The translations under genes and the position numbers were made by a program. A DNA stretch of 5,975 nt, from assembly GCA_946222725.1 (NCBI GenBank), contig CAMIHT010000105.1:1-5975 (forward strand), written 5' to 3'. Source of the DNA: Actinotignum schaalii (GTDB lineage Bacteria; Actinomycetota; Actinomycetes; Actinomycetales; Actinomycetaceae). Positions 5,596 to 5,975 of the stretch are shown here, piece by piece; position 1 is the stretch's first letter; each line of letters starts with the position of its first letter. The notes beneath the pieces are model-generated. The model did no database searches, was not told the DNA's origin, and saw only the letters and a program-made list of their open reading frames with translations.

Positions 5596-5601
5596 AAAGC
5601 T

Positions 5602-5975
5602 ATGACAACCTGGTTAACAACCGCTGAATTGGCCGAGCGTTGCGGCACGGATACCTTCACCGCCCTCGCCGCCCTCGAACTTTTAGGTTTGGCCGACGGC
5701 GCCGCGCCATCCCCGCTCGCTTCCCGCCACGGTTTAGCTGATGAGGGGCGCGAAAGCGGGGCGCTGTGGCACGTGGATTCTGAGCGCTTGCTGCGCGCGG
5801 TTGTGGATACGGATGCGAGCGGTACCGGCGCTGCGGAGGTTGTGGATAACGGGGTGCAGGGTTTGCTACCGCTGGCGGGCGTGGATGACGATGAGGTTGA
5901 GGGGTACGACGCCGCCGCAGCTACTCCCGTTCCGGCCCTGGCGGCCGGGGGCGGTAGCCCGGTCGGCAGCCCCCG
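5602..5975 (+). CDS. Unrecognised protein with HTH-like N-terminus, 3' end outside window
   Basis: The frame is open from ATG 5602 to the right edge (124 complete codons, no stop). The first ~66 residues, starting MTTWLTTAELAERCG and continuing to SERLLRAV, have the look of a small helix-turn-helix/winged-helix domain: a 'TTAELAERCG' first helix, a second helix TALAALELLGL, then a wing-like segment ending in a tryptophan-containing strand (GALWHVD). It resembles helix-turn-helix modules in phage-type antirepressors and some nucleases, but I cannot name the family. Residues ~67-124 are acidic and then Ala/Gly/Pro-rich, probably a linker to a second domain beyond the window. Three TTA leucine codons (residues 5, 28, 45) stand out in such GC-rich DNA. 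It is divergent from the macrodomain operon and has an apparent leaderless promoter. The start is supported by the TAACCT element and by where the domain-like sequence begins. Confidence 0.65.
   Translation, partial: MTTWLTTAELAERCGTDTFTALAALELLGLADGAAPSPLASRHGLADEGRESGALWHVDSERLLRAVVDTDASGTGAAEVVDNGVQGLLPLAGVDDDEVEGYDAAAATPVPALAAGGGSPVGSP
5802..5849 (-). repeat. Two DnaA-box-like 9-mers inside the right-hand gene
   Basis: TGTGGATAC (5802-5810, one mismatch) and TGTGGATAA (5841-5849, exact) occur 39 nt apart in the same orientation as the intergenic box. Both sit in a local repeat GGTTGTGGATA that encodes Val-Val-Asp twice (VVDT, VVDN), so coding repetition alone could explain them. Confidence 0.35.

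Larger units (their letters stand above)
5422..5601. promoter_or_regulatory. Divergent intergenic control region
   Basis: This 180-nt region separates the - strand macrodomain operon from the + strand gene at 5602, and so should hold both promoters. It contains a 14-bp palindrome, a 7-bp inverted repeat flanking a GC-only tract (5511-5535), a consensus DnaA box, and an 11-bp direct repeat CGTGGCCGCGC at 5508-5518 and 5567-5577. An imperfect inverted repeat GGTTCCC/GGGTACC lies at about 5444-5470. For the - strand operon a possible -10 is TACTAG (5460-5455), giving a ~27-nt leader with Shine-Dalgarno; no good -35 accompanies it. Confidence 0.55.

Noticed and set aside
5422..5601. Chromosomal origin of replication
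   Set aside because: One exact DnaA box, no AT-rich unwinding region (the area is very GC-rich), and no dnaA, dnaN or parAB gene in view.
1..5975. tRNA, rRNA, CRISPR array, IS element or attachment site
   Set aside because: No cloverleaf, regularly spaced repeats, transposase frame or terminal inverted repeats with target duplication could be seen on either strand.

Overview
This is GC-rich DNA with actinobacterial character: high-GC third codon positions, Gly/Ala/Pro/Thr-rich low-complexity protein segments, and a TANNNT -10 element right in front of an ATG. The gene types fit a member of the Actinomycetaceae or a close relative. That placement is an inference from composition and gene type; no marker gene is present.

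Layout, left to right. (1) Positions 1-1604, + strand: the 3' part of a fused membrane/ATPase ABC exporter half-transporter whose first ~60-70 residues lie off the left edge. Its signature motif is LSPAQ instead of LSGGQ, while its Walker B glutamate is intact. This suggests the 'canonical Walker B' half of a heterodimeric exporter, with the partner probably just upstream. (2) Convergent to it, on the - strand, is a two-gene ABC-2 type transporter: ATPase 3149-2427, then permease 2430-1684, joined by an ATGA overlap. (3) A 233-nt gene-free stretch (3150-3382) lies upstream of the ATPase. It holds several strong inverted repeats that can fold into a junction-like RNA, plus a 13-codon ORF ending directly behind the ATPase Shine-Dalgarno. 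It is a good candidate for a cis-regulatory leader. (4) A second - strand pair follows: a macrodomain protein of the zinc-macrodomain / protein-ADP-ribose hydrolase type (5421-4540), which has lost the zinc ligands and the NAAN motif, coupled by TAATG to a membrane-anchored DsbA/thioredoxin-fold protein with a CSFC active site (4540-3383). (5) A compact divergent intergenic region (5422-5601) carries nested palindromes, a GC-only tract and a consensus DnaA box. (6) The start of a + strand gene at 5602, apparently leaderless, runs off the right edge. It encodes a small helix-turn-helix-like N-terminal domain followed by an acidic/low-complexity linker.

How the genes relate: the two transporters are probably independent units separated by convergent ends. 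The macrodomain and thioredoxin-fold genes are translationally coupled, which implies a shared condition of use, although their biochemical link is unknown. No tRNA, rRNA, IS element, CRISPR array or prophage gene is visible. The most unusual points are the degenerate zinc-macrodomain coupled to a membrane thiol oxidoreductase, the structured leader of the ABC-2 operon, and the palindrome/DnaA-box cluster in front of the right-hand gene.
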